A stretch of DNA of 64,000 nucleotides from Streptomyces graminofaciens (GTDB taxonomy: Bacteria; Actinomycetota; Actinomycetes; Streptomycetales; Streptomycetaceae), in NCBI RefSeq assembly GCF_030294945.1, contig NZ_AP018448.1:9644501-9708500 (forward strand). Reading direction: 5' to 3'. Position 1 is the first letter of the stretch. The number at the start of each line of letters is the position of its first letter. Below, one piece after another: positions 48,898 through 56,396 of the stretch. The translations under genes were made by a program, and so were the position numbers. The notes under the pieces were generated by a model that was not told the origin of the DNA, did not search any database, and saw nothing but the letters and a program-made list of their open reading frames with translations.

Positions 48898-50328
48898 CTA
48901 CGCCCCGCCGCCGGCCGCCGCCTGAAGCGTCGCCGCCTGGCGTACGAGCTTGCCGTTGGAGGTACGCGGCAGCGCCTCCAGCAGCCGGATCAGGCGTGGC
49001 AGCTTGTAGTCGGCCAGCCGCTCCCGGCACCAGCGCAGCAGTTCCTCGGCGGACGGCGGCTCGGCCCCGGCCGACAGGGCGTCGGCGGAGAGCGCGACAT
49101 ACGCCTCGGTCACGCCCTCGTGGACGAGGACCGCCTGCTCGACCGCCGGGTGCTCACGAAGCACGTGCTCGACCTCGGTGAGGTCCACCTTGAGGCCGCC
49201 GATCACGACGAGGGAGTCGGCGCGACCGCCCACGGTCACCACCCCGTCGGCGGAGATCACGGCCCGGTCCCGGGTGTGCAGCCAGCCGTCCGTGTACTGG
49301 ACGCCGCCCGAGTCGTGGAGGTACGGCGACCGGGCGAGCGCCACGTCCAGCTCGCCCTGGTGCGCCCGTACCACCACGCCCGGCGCGGCCGGGCCGACCG
49401 CGGGCCGCAGTGTGCCGCTCGCGTCCATGGCGACCACACCGGTCTCGGTGGTGCCGTAGGACTCGCCGACCCGTACGCCGTACCGCTCGGCGAACCGCGC
49501 GGCGACCTCCGGGGGCATCAGCTCGCCGCCCGACACGGCGACGCGCAGCTCGGACAGGCCGGGCGGGTCGATCGCGGAGGCGAGGAGTTCGTAGTGCATC
49601 GGCACCCCGAACAGGGCGGTGATCCGGTGCTCGACGGCGGTCCGCAGGATGTCGCGGGCGGAGACGCGGGGCGCGAAGACCACTGAGACCCCGGCCCACA
49701 GCGAGTGCAGCAGCCCGGCGACCAGGCCGAAGCTGTGCGCGGTCGAGCTGAGCAGCAGCAGCCGGTCGCCCTCGCCGGGCATCCCGGGGATCGCCGCGAA
49801 CCGCTCGATCTCCTCGGTGAGCGACCGCGCGGTCCTGCCGATCACTTTCGGCCGCCCGGTGGACCCGGAGCTGAACTGGACGAGCCGGTGCTCGGTGGCG
49901 GCGGGCCGTCCGCTTCGGCGAGCTTCGGTGGTGACCTCGTACTCGGGCCGGAAACCGAACGCGGCCCGGACGTTCGTCCCCGCCCCGACCATGAACTGCG
50001 GCCGGCAGACGGCACTGAGCGCCTCCACCTCGGCCGGTTTGAGCCGGAAGTCGAAGAGCAGCACCTGCGCACCCAGCCGCCACAGCGCGAGCAGCACCTC
50101 GACCTGGGTGAAACTGGGCGGGGTCCTCAGCCCCACGGTGCTGCCGGGGCCGATGCCGTACCCGGCGAACACGGCGGCCTGTTTGGCCACCCGCTCCCGT
50201 AACTCCCCTCGGCGGACCGTCTCCTGCTGGTGTGTGAGATAGGGGAGGGCGTCGTCCCGCGCGTCGAACAGCCGCTGGACCAGGGAGCCCATCCCCTCCT
50301 CCCCCTCCTCGTCCACGAGCTCGCCCAT
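48898..50328 (-). CDS. AMP-dependent synthetase/ligase (putative aminohydroxybenzoate-ACP ligase)
   Basis: 476 aa of the ANL superfamily. Phosphate-binding VQFSSGSTGRPKVI, GESYGTTETGVVAMD, GWLHTRDRAVI and C-terminal LPRTSNGKLVR (catalytic Lys). Located directly after the GriH-type gene (6 bp) and before the ACPs, it should activate 3-amino-4-hydroxybenzoate and transfer it to an ACP. Substrate assignment is from position only. Confidence 0.82.
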   Translation of the reverse strand: MGELVDEEGEEGMGSLVQRLFDARDDALPYLTHQQETVRRGELRERVAKQAAVFAGYGIGPGSTVGLRTPPSFTQVEVLLALWRLGAQVLLFDFRLKPAEVEALSAVCRPQFMVGAGTNVRAAFGFRPEYEVTTEARRSGRPAATEHRLVQFSSGSTGRPKVIGRTARSLTEEIERFAAIPGMPGEGDRLLLLSSTAHSFGLVAGLLHSLWAGVSVVFAPRVSARDILRTAVEHRITALFGVPMHYELLASAIDPPGLSELRVAVSGGELMPPEVAARFAERYGVRVGESYGTTETGVVAMDASGTLRPAVGPAAPGVVVRAHQGELDVALARSPYLHDSGGVQYTDGWLHTRDRAVISADGVVTVGGRADSLVVIGGLKVDLTEVEHVLREHPAVEQAVLVHEGVTEAYVALSADALSAGAEPPSAEELLRWCRERLADYKLPRLIRLLEALPRTSNGKLVRQAATLQAAAGGGA

Positions 50329-50334
50329 CGGCCC

Positions 50335-51516
50335 TCAGACCTCCTTGCAGAACTCGCCGATGGGCAGGCCCACATGGCGCTTGTCCTGGGCCAGATAGCC
50401 GAGCAGCTCGTCACCGGCCTGGAGTTCGGTGACGTTGAGGACCTTGCCGCCGGGGCCGAGCACCCGTACGTGCCAGTCGTCCTGCACGGTCAGGCTGACC
50501 AGCCGTCCGTCCTCGGCGTGCGTACGGATCTCCAGGAGCGGCCTGGATTCCAACTTCGCTCTCCCAACGACGACACGCCGGGTCCGCCCGTCGGCGCCCA
50601 CCGCGAGCAGGGCGCTGCCGGAGCCGACCTCGCTGAGGTAGTTGGTGCGGTTGTCGGGGCCGAGCGTGTACGAGTGCAGGGCACCGGCGTTGACCCGGAA
50701 CGGCCGCGTCGGCATGTACGGCAGCGGATGCGTCTCGCTGCAGCAGAGCACGAACCCGGAGGAGTACGAGCCCACGAGGATGCCCTCGTCCTCCTCGAAG
50801 TGCGAGCAGGTGTCCACACAGACCCGGTCGCCGAGCCCGACGTGCCGGATGCTCTCCACGGTCAGCGTCGACATCTCCAGCTGGGGCGTGGTGGCCTCCA
50901 GCAGCCGGGCCAGCGCGAACACGTCGTCGGCTCCACGGGGCGTGAACAGGATGCCGTCCGAGCCGCGCTCCAGGACGTCGAAGACGATGGCCGCCTCTTC
51001 GAGGTCGGCGACGACGGTCACCAGCTTCCCCTCGGCGGACTCGGCCGCCGCGAGCACGATCTCCAGCGGGATCTTCGTCGGGTCCGCGAAGTGGATGACC
51101 GTGTACGGCAGCACCATGGCGCCGGCGCAGGACAGGCGCAGGGTGCGGTCGTCCCGTACGTCGATGTAACCGGTCATAGGGGTTACGGTGGCCGCGCGGT
51201 TCTCCGCGGCGAGGGCGTCCAGCTCGTCCTGGGTGGTGAACTTGCGCAGCAGGAGGTCGATGCCGGTGCCGGGCTTGGCCTCCTTGGCGTTGGCGGAGTC
51301 CTTCGCCGGGTCCTTGGCCTCCTTGTCGGCCTTCTTCACGGGGGCCGCGGACGGGCCGCCGGGGACCAGCACCCGGGTCACGGTCGGCGGCAGCGTCGCG
51401 AGGAGTTCGGCGTCGGCGGAGAGCACTCCGGCCATCCGGGTGTGGACGGCCGCGTCCACCACCGCCTGGAGCTGCGGACGGGGGACTTCACGGAGATCGA
51501 TCCATGCGAACCTCAT
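50335..51516 (-). CDS. 3-dehydroquinate synthase II-like protein (GriH type)
   Basis: 393 aa of the archaeal-type dehydroquinate synthase (DHQS II) family: FAWIDLRE, YIDVRDDRTLRLSCAGA, DGILFTPRGADDVFALARLL, VCVDTCSHFEEDEGILVGSY, SETHPLPYMPTRPFRVNAGA. In grixazone and cremeomycin pathways the homologue cyclises the C7 product of the aldolase to 3-amino-4-hydroxybenzoate. A Lys/Ala/Glu-rich insertion of about 35 residues (near residue 55-90) is unusual. ATG 51516 overlaps the aldolase stop (ATGA). Confidence 0.9.
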   Translation of the reverse strand: MRFAWIDLREVPRPQLQAVVDAAVHTRMAGVLSADAELLATLPPTVTRVLVPGGPSAAPVKKADKEAKDPAKDSANAKEAKPGTGIDLLLRKFTTQDELDALAAENRAATVTPMTGYIDVRDDRTLRLSCAGAMVLPYTVIHFADPTKIPLEIVLAAAESAEGKLVTVVADLEEAAIVFDVLERGSDGILFTPRGADDVFALARLLEATTPQLEMSTLTVESIRHVGLGDRVCVDTCSHFEEDEGILVGSYSSGFVLCCSETHPLPYMPTRPFRVNAGALHSYTLGPDNRTNYLSEVGSGSALLAVGADGRTRRVVVGRAKLESRPLLEIRTHAEDGRLVSLTVQDDWHVRVLGPGGKVLNVTELQAGDELLGYLAQDKRHVGLPIGEFCKEV

Positions 51517-52352
51517 GCGACACCTGCCACGATCGTCGTCGAGTAGTTGGTCATGCTCATGTCTTCGGCCATGCCCTTGGCCAGGTCGCCGTCGGTGCCG
51601 GAGTGCACGACCGCGGCGAGCCGGGCGACCAGGGAGGCGGGGGAGGGGGCCGAGAAGATCCGGCGGCCGACGGCCAGTCCCCGGCAGCCGGAGGCCATCA
51701 CGGCCCGGCCGTACTCGATGAGGTCGGAGCCGTCCGGGGGGCCGCCGGCGGCCAGGACGGGGATGGGGCTGTGGGCCACGACCTCGGCCATCCGCTCCAG
51801 CGGCAGGGCCACGGAGGTCTTCACCATGTCGGCGCCCAGGTCCGCGGCGACGTTGACGATGTGCGCGAGGAGCGCGGGGTCGTGCGGATTGTCGATCCGG
51901 GGGCCCCGGGGGTAGACCATCGCGATCAGCGGCATGCCCCACGTGTCGCAGGAGCGGGCGACCGCGCCGAGGTCGGCGAGCTGCCGGGACTCGGTGTCCG
52001 AGCCGATGTTCACATGGACGCTGACCGCGTCCGCGCCGAGCGTCACCGCCTCCTCGACATCGCCCACCAGCACTTTGGCGTCGACGTCGGTGGCACAGGC
52101 CGTACTGGCGCTCAAGTGCACCACCAGGGCGCAGGATTTGAGGATGTCCGGCGCGAGGCCACGGGCGCGCCCTTTGTGGACGATGATCCCGTCCGCCCCG
52201 CCCGCGACCAGTGCGCGCAACAGGTCGTCCCATTGGCCGGCCGGGGCCACGGGGCCGTCCGAGACGCTGTGATCCAGCGGGATCAGCAAGTGCCGATTGT
52301 CACCGGCCAACGAAAGTCTTCTTAAGCGTAATGGCTTGCCAGTTTTCAGCAC
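51513..52352 (-). CDS. DhnA-type aldolase, GriI-like (first step to 3-amino-4-hydroxybenzoate)
   Basis: 279 aa from GTG 52352; a GAAGG ribosome-binding site lies about 10 bases ahead. Class I aldolase barrel: LLIPLDHSVSDGP, GADGIIVHKG, VSVHVNIGSDTE, MPLIAMVYPRGPRI, Schiff-base Lys in GADMVKTS, AAGGPPDG. GriI joins aspartate semialdehyde and dihydroxyacetone phosphate; the next gene closes the ring. Codons 8 and 10 are both TTA (52329-52331, 52323-52325), so translation should need the bldA tRNA. The N-terminal 14 codons are otherwise AT-rich. A longer frame upstream (ATG 52385) is possible. Confidence 0.9.
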   Translation of the reverse strand: MLKTGKPLRLRRLSLAGDNRHLLIPLDHSVSDGPVAPAGQWDDLLRALVAGGADGIIVHKGRARGLAPDILKSCALVVHLSASTACATDVDAKVLVGDVEEAVTLGADAVSVHVNIGSDTESRQLADLGAVARSCDTWGMPLIAMVYPRGPRIDNPHDPALLAHIVNVAADLGADMVKTSVALPLERMAEVVAHSPIPVLAAGGPPDGSDLIEYGRAVMASGCRGLAVGRRIFSAPSPASLVARLAAVVHSGTDGDLAKGMAEDMSMTNYSTTIVAGVA

Positions 52353-52445
52353 GGGTAATGCGCCTTCCCAGCGTGGAGGCCGCATTTCAGAAAGTCGAAC
52401 CGCGGCATCCCGTTGCGGTCTCCATGTCCGAAAAACGATGGTCGT

Positions 52446-52461
52446 AGAACTTTCAAGTTCT
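52446..52461. promoter_or_regulatory. 16-bp palindrome in the cluster leader
   Basis: AGAACTT-TC-AAGTTCT is symmetric over 16 bp and lies 94 bp upstream of the GriI-like start. It sits between the predicted -10 box and the coding region, so it could be an operator for a regulator encoded elsewhere. Confidence 0.4.
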
Positions 52462-52522
52462 CTCGGGGCGTCAGCATTCCGTGCGTGATCACGAGTTGGC
52501 AAGGCGTGACGGCGGGCAAATT

Positions 52523-52528
52523 TTTATA
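52523..52528 (-). promoter_or_regulatory. Predicted -10 box of the biosynthetic operon
   Basis: On the minus strand, TATAAA (52528-52523) in an AT-rich patch is the best -10 candidate in the divergent region. The -35 match upstream (TGTCAA/GTCAAT near 52546-52552) is poor. The leader to GTG 52352 would be about 165 nt. Confidence 0.3.
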
Positions 52529-52701
52529 CGGAAACCCGCATGAATATTGACAGCTGTTTGACAGGGAAGGCTGGGTTGACGGTCTGCGGGTGCGGTGTTC
52601 GGGGGAAGTTATGCAAAAAGTGGCGAGGTAGTTGGTGTGTCTGCTCTGTGTGTATTTCGCCGTCCGGCGCGGGTCCGAATAATCGTGGCGACGGGAGTTC
52701 C

Positions 52702-52731
52702 TTGTGGAAATCGAATTTGCGGGCCTAGGGT
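52702..52731 (+). promoter_or_regulatory. Predicted promoter of the symporter gene
   Basis: TTGTGG (52702-52707), an 18-bp spacer and TAGGGT (52726-52731), 93 bp before ATG 52824. Short frames within 52540-52816 look accidental. The region is visibly less GC-rich than the genes. Confidence 0.3.
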
Positions 52732-52823
52732 GACAGGCGCACTCCGGTTCGTGTTACATGCGTGGCCGTCCCCATCTGGCCTCGGATTCTTCGTAATCCG
52801 GGCGTACCGGAAGTGAGCCCCCC

Positions 52824-54176
52824 ATGCCCGAATTCCCTGCCAAAACCATGACCGAGACCGTCGGCCCCAGACCGGGCGAGTTACCGCCGCTGGAAGTGCG
52901 CGGCAAGGCGTCACGGATCGCCGTGGCGAGCCTGATCGGCACCACGATCGAGTACTACGACTTCGCCGTGTACGGCACGGCCTCGGCGCTCGTCCTCGGT
53001 CCCGCCTTCTTCCCTTCCGGCAACGCCACGGTCTCCTCCCTGGCCGCGTTCCTCACCTTCGCCGCGGCCTTCCTCTCCCGCCCGCTCGGCGTCGCCCTGT
53101 TCGGCACGATCGGCGACCGCCTCGGCCGCAGACGGGCCCTGGTCGCCTCGCTCCTCCTCATGGGCCTCGCCACGGTCGGCGTGGGCCTCCTCCCCACGTA
53201 CGAGACCGCCGGACTCCTGGCCCCCGTCCTGCTCGTGACACTCCGTCTGCTGCAGGGCGTGAGCATGGGCGGCGAATGGGGCGGCGCGGTGCTCCTCGCC
53301 GCCGAGCACGCCCCGCCCGGGCGCCGCGCGCTCTACGCGGCCATCCCGCAGACGGGACCCTCGCTCGGCTTCCTGCTCTCCAGCGCGGTCATCCTGCCGA
53401 CGCTCAACCTCGCCGGCCGCGACGGCTTCGCCGACTGGGCGTGGCGTGTTCCGTTCCTGCTCAGCGCGGTGCTGGTCATGATCGGGCTGTGGGTGCGGAC
53501 GACGGTGGAGGAGTCACCGGTGTTCGCCGAGTCGGCGGCCCGTACGAATCGGCCACCGGTGTCCCGCTTCCCGCTCGGCACGCTGGTCATGCGGTACCCC
53601 GGGCGACTGCTGCTCGGCACCGGCGCGGCGATCGGCGGCTCGGCCGTGTACTACCTGACGATCGTCTACAGCCTGTCGTACGGGCCGAAGGCGCTCGGGA
53701 TCCCGCAGAACACGATGCTGACGGCGGCGAGTGTGGGGGCCGCGGCCGGGATCGCGATCACGCTGCCGGTGGCGCGGCTGGCCGACCGGGTGGGCCGCCG
53801 TCCCGTGATGCTGACCGGCGCCGTCGGGTGTGTGGTCTGGGCGGTTCCCATGTACGCGTCCCTCAGCTCGCGCAACGCCTTTGTGATCACCGGGGCGTAC
53901 ACGGTCGGGCTGATGCTGCTCGCGTTGATGTTCTCGCCGGTGGCGGCGTTCCTGTCGGAGCTGTTTCCCGCGCGGCTGCGGTACACCGGGGCGTCCGCCG
54001 CGTTCATTCTGGCCAACACGCTGGGCGGCGGCTTCGCGCCACTGGTGGCGACGTGGCTGAACAGCCAGTGGTCGTCGCCGTTGGTGCTGGGCTTCTACAC
54101 GGGTGCGTTGTGTCTGTTGAGCCTGCTGTGCCTGATGGCGCTGCCGGAGACGCGGGAAGCGGAGTTCGACAGCTGA
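52824..54176 (+). CDS. MFS metabolite:H+ symporter (MHS family)
   Basis: 450 aa, 12 predicted helices. MHS signatures: GTTIEYYDFAVYG, FLSRPLGVALFGTIGDRLGR, LRLLQGVSMGGEWGGAVLLA, SELFPARLRYTGASAAF. Relatives move organic acids, osmolytes or aromatic acids. The 20th codon is TTA (52881-52883), like the first gene of the divergent cluster, which suggests the two are made at the same stage; it may import a precursor or export the product. ATG 52824 is the longest start; ATG 52848 is an alternative. A paralogue starts at the left edge of the window. Confidence 0.92.
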   Translation: MPEFPAKTMTETVGPRPGELPPLEVRGKASRIAVASLIGTTIEYYDFAVYGTASALVLGPAFFPSGNATVSSLAAFLTFAAAFLSRPLGVALFGTIGDRLGRRRALVASLLLMGLATVGVGLLPTYETAGLLAPVLLVTLRLLQGVSMGGEWGGAVLLAAEHAPPGRRALYAAIPQTGPSLGFLLSSAVILPTLNLAGRDGFADWAWRVPFLLSAVLVMIGLWVRTTVEESPVFAESAARTNRPPVSRFPLGTLVMRYPGRLLLGTGAAIGGSAVYYLTIVYSLSYGPKALGIPQNTMLTAASVGAAAGIAITLPVARLADRVGRRPVMLTGAVGCVVWAVPMYASLSSRNAFVITGAYTVGLMLLALMFSPVAAFLSELFPARLRYTGASAAFILANTLGGGFAPLVATWLNSQWSSPLVLGFYTGALCLLSLLCLMALPETREAEFDS

Positions 54177-54253
54177 GGTCGTGTTCTCGCCCCGATTGCG
54201 CGTAAGAGCTCGGGGGTGCGTCCGGTCGGCGAGTGCGGGATCGGCGTGGTTGC

Positions 54254-54301
54254 TCGTGCGGTTCCCCGCGGCCCCTTCAGGGACCTCGGGGAACCGCACG
54301 A
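54254..54301. terminator. Bidirectional terminator
   Basis: TCGTGCGGTTCCCCG (54254-54268) pairs perfectly with CGGGGAACCGCACGA (54287-54301) around an 18-nt loop that can fold again. It lies between the convergent symporter and pgl genes. Confidence 0.88.
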
Positions 54302-54327
54302 CAAGCCCTCACCGGCCCGCAGCTCCC

Positions 54328-55110
54328 TCAGGGCGAAGCCGGCGGATACAACGACCGCGGCAGCTGCGATGCCGCCGCCGCGTCCAGCAGCCACAGGGTC
54401 CGCGCCCTGCCGTACGCCCCGGCCGCCGGAGCCTGGATCTCCCCGGCCCCCGACAGCGCGATCGCCGCGGCCTGCGCCTTGTCCGCCCCGGCCGCCAGCA
54501 GCCACACCTCACGCGCCGCCCGAATCGCCGGCAACGTCAGTGACACCCGGTTCGGTGGCGGCTTCGGCGCACCACGCACCCCGACCGCCGTCCGCTCGGT
54601 CTCCCGCACCGCGGGCAACTCGGGGAACAGCGAGGCCACATGGGTGTCCGGCCCGACCCCGAGCATCAGCACGTCGAACGTCGGCACGGAGCCATGGTTC
54701 TCAGGCCCCGCCGCCCGTGCCAGCTCCTCCGCGTACGCCGCGGCCGCCGCGTCCACATCGCTGCCGTACGGACCGTCCGACGCGGGCATCGCGTGCACCC
54801 GCTTCGGGTCGAGCGGTACCGAGTCCAGCAGCGCCTCACGGGCCTGCGTGACATTCCGCTCCGGGTCGCCCTCGGGCAGGAACCGCTCGTCGCCCCACCA
54901 CAGGTCGAGCCGCGCCCAGTCGATGGCGTCCCGGGCGGGGGCGGCCGCCAGCGCGGCCAGCAGGCCGTTGCCGTTGCGGCCACCCGTGAGGACCACCGAC
55001 GCGTAGCCGCGCGAGGCCTGCGCGTCCACGATCTTCGTGATCAGCCGGGCCGCCGCGGCCTGCGCCATCAGCTCCTTGTCGCGATGCACGACCAGCTGCG
55101 GGGTGCTCAC
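54328..55110 (-). CDS. pgl: 6-phosphogluconolactonase
   Basis: 260 aa. Hydrolyses 6-phosphogluconolactone in the oxidative pentose-phosphate pathway. Motifs: VVLTGGRNG (usually GGxTP; here the third position differs), WWGDERFLPEGDPERN, LMLGVGPDTHVASLFPE, and NRVSLTLPAIRAA. ATG 55110 overlaps the opcA stop (ATGA). Last gene of the tkt-tal-zwf-opcA-pgl operon. Confidence 0.94.
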   Translation of the reverse strand: MSTPQLVVHRDKELMAQAAAARLITKIVDAQASRGYASVVLTGGRNGNGLLAALAAAPARDAIDWARLDLWWGDERFLPEGDPERNVTQAREALLDSVPLDPKRVHAMPASDGPYGSDVDAAAAAYAEELARAAGPENHGSVPTFDVLMLGVGPDTHVASLFPELPAVRETERTAVGVRGAPKPPPNRVSLTLPAIRAAREVWLLAAGADKAQAAAIALSGAGEIQAPAAGAYGRARTLWLLDAAAASQLPRSLYPPASP

Positions 55111-56396
55111 GGCGCGGCCGCCTTCTTCACGGGAGGCATCTGAGCGGGAGTGGGCCGATCGGAGTCACCGTCATCGTCACCGTCGCTGGAAGACGCCGAC
55201 GAAGACGCCGACGAAGACGCGGACGAAGACGCCGACGAAGACGCCGAGGACGCCGACGTAGAGCCCGACGACACCGCAGGCGGCAGCGCGAGCGCCGACG
55301 CCCGAGCCGCCCCCTCGTCATCACCCGACCCGGGCACCGTATCCGTCAGCCCACTGGCCAGATACCCGCCCAGCGAGCCCCCCGGCGAACTCACCGAAGA
55401 GCTCCCCAAGGTGCTCCCCGACGAACTCACCGAAGGGCTCCCCGAAGAACTCACCGAAGAGCTCCCCAGCGCACTCCCCAACCGATCCACCCCGAACCGC
55501 AACGCCGACGCGTACGTGTCATCGGGGTCCAGCCGCCGCAACTCCTCCGCCAGCAGCTCCGACGTCTCACGCCGCTTCAGCGCGACCGCCCGGTCCGGCT
55601 GGTCCTCCAGCGTGAGCGTGGCGAGGCCACCGTCCGGCCGCCGCAACGTGATGGGCCCGCAGCTCGTCCGCATCCGCACCTCGGTGAGGCCCGGACCGGC
55701 CGACACTCCCCGCCGCACATGCACATGCAGCCGGTCCGCCAGCCACATCGCCAGCAGTTCGACGCTGGGGTTGTACTGCTCGCCCTCCACTTCCGCGGAG
55801 ATGACCTCGCAGCTCACCTGGTCGAGCGCGGCGGCCAGCATGGAGCGCCACGGAGTGATCCGGGTCCAGGCGAGATCCGTGTCGCCGGGCTCGTAGTTGT
55901 CGGCGCGGGCCTTCAGCTCGTCGACGGGCTTCTCGGTCGCGTAGCTGTCCGTCACCCGGCGCTGGGCGAGCGCGCCCAGCGGGTCCCGGGCCGGGTCCAG
56001 CGGCGCGTTGACCGGCCACCACACCACGACCGGCGCGTCCGGCAGCAGCAGCGGCAGGACCACCGACTGGGCGTGGTCCGCGACCTCGCCGTACAGCCGG
56101 AGGATCACCGTCTCGCCGGTGTTCGCGTCCGCGCCCACCCGCACCTCGGCGTCGAGCCGGGACTGCGTGCGGTCGCGGGGCCCGCGGGAGACGCGCTTGA
56201 TGACCACGATCGTGCGGGAGGGGTGTTCGCGGGAGGCGTCGTTGGCGGACTTGAGCGCGTCGTAGGCGTTCTCCTCGTCCGTCACGATGACCAGGGTGAG
56301 CACCATGCCGACGGCCGGGGTGCCGATCGCTCGGCGGCCCTTGACCAGCGCCTTGTTGATCTTGCTGGCGGTGGTGTCCGTGAGGTCTATCTTCAT
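55107..56396 (-). CDS. opcA: Glucose-6-phosphate dehydrogenase assembly protein OpcA
   Basis: 429 aa. The first 310 residues match OpcA, the redox-sensitive activator of Zwf (TDTTASKINKALVKGRR, VLPLLLPDAPVVVWWPVNAP, DLAWTRITPWRSMLAAALDQ). A further stretch of about 110 residues is an unusual Ser/Gly/Ala-rich tail built of repeats (SSASSSASS) ending in an acidic-Ser tract and PPVKKAAAP. The ATG overlaps the zwf stop by 4 bp. Confidence 0.93.
   Translation of the reverse strand: MKIDLTDTTASKINKALVKGRRAIGTPAVGMVLTLVIVTDEENAYDALKSANDASREHPSRTIVVIKRVSRGPRDRTQSRLDAEVRVGADANTGETVILRLYGEVADHAQSVVLPLLLPDAPVVVWWPVNAPLDPARDPLGALAQRRVTDSYATEKPVDELKARADNYEPGDTDLAWTRITPWRSMLAAALDQVSCEVISAEVEGEQYNPSVELLAMWLADRLHVHVRRGVSAGPGLTEVRMRTSCGPITLRRPDGGLATLTLEDQPDRAVALKRRETSELLAEELRRLDPDDTYASALRFGVDRLGSALGSSSVSSSGSPSVSSSGSTLGSSSVSSPGGSLGGYLASGLTDTVPGSGDDEGAARASALALPPAVSSGSTSASSASSSASSSASSSASSSASSSDGDDDGDSDRPTPAQMPPVKKAAAP
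55189..55248. repeat. Five 12-bp tandem repeats in opcA
   Basis: Five consecutive GAAGACGCCGAC-type units code on the minus strand for the Ser-Ser-Ala-Ser repeats of the OpcA tail. A second, less regular repeat series of CTCACCGAAGAGCTCCCC type lies at about 55388-55475. Confidence 0.85.

Noticed and set aside
52540..52816. Two short frames (62 and 73 codons) in the divergent promoter region
   Set aside because: No coding bias, no ribosome-binding site, odd composition (Cys/Trp-rich); probably chance in AT-richer DNA.
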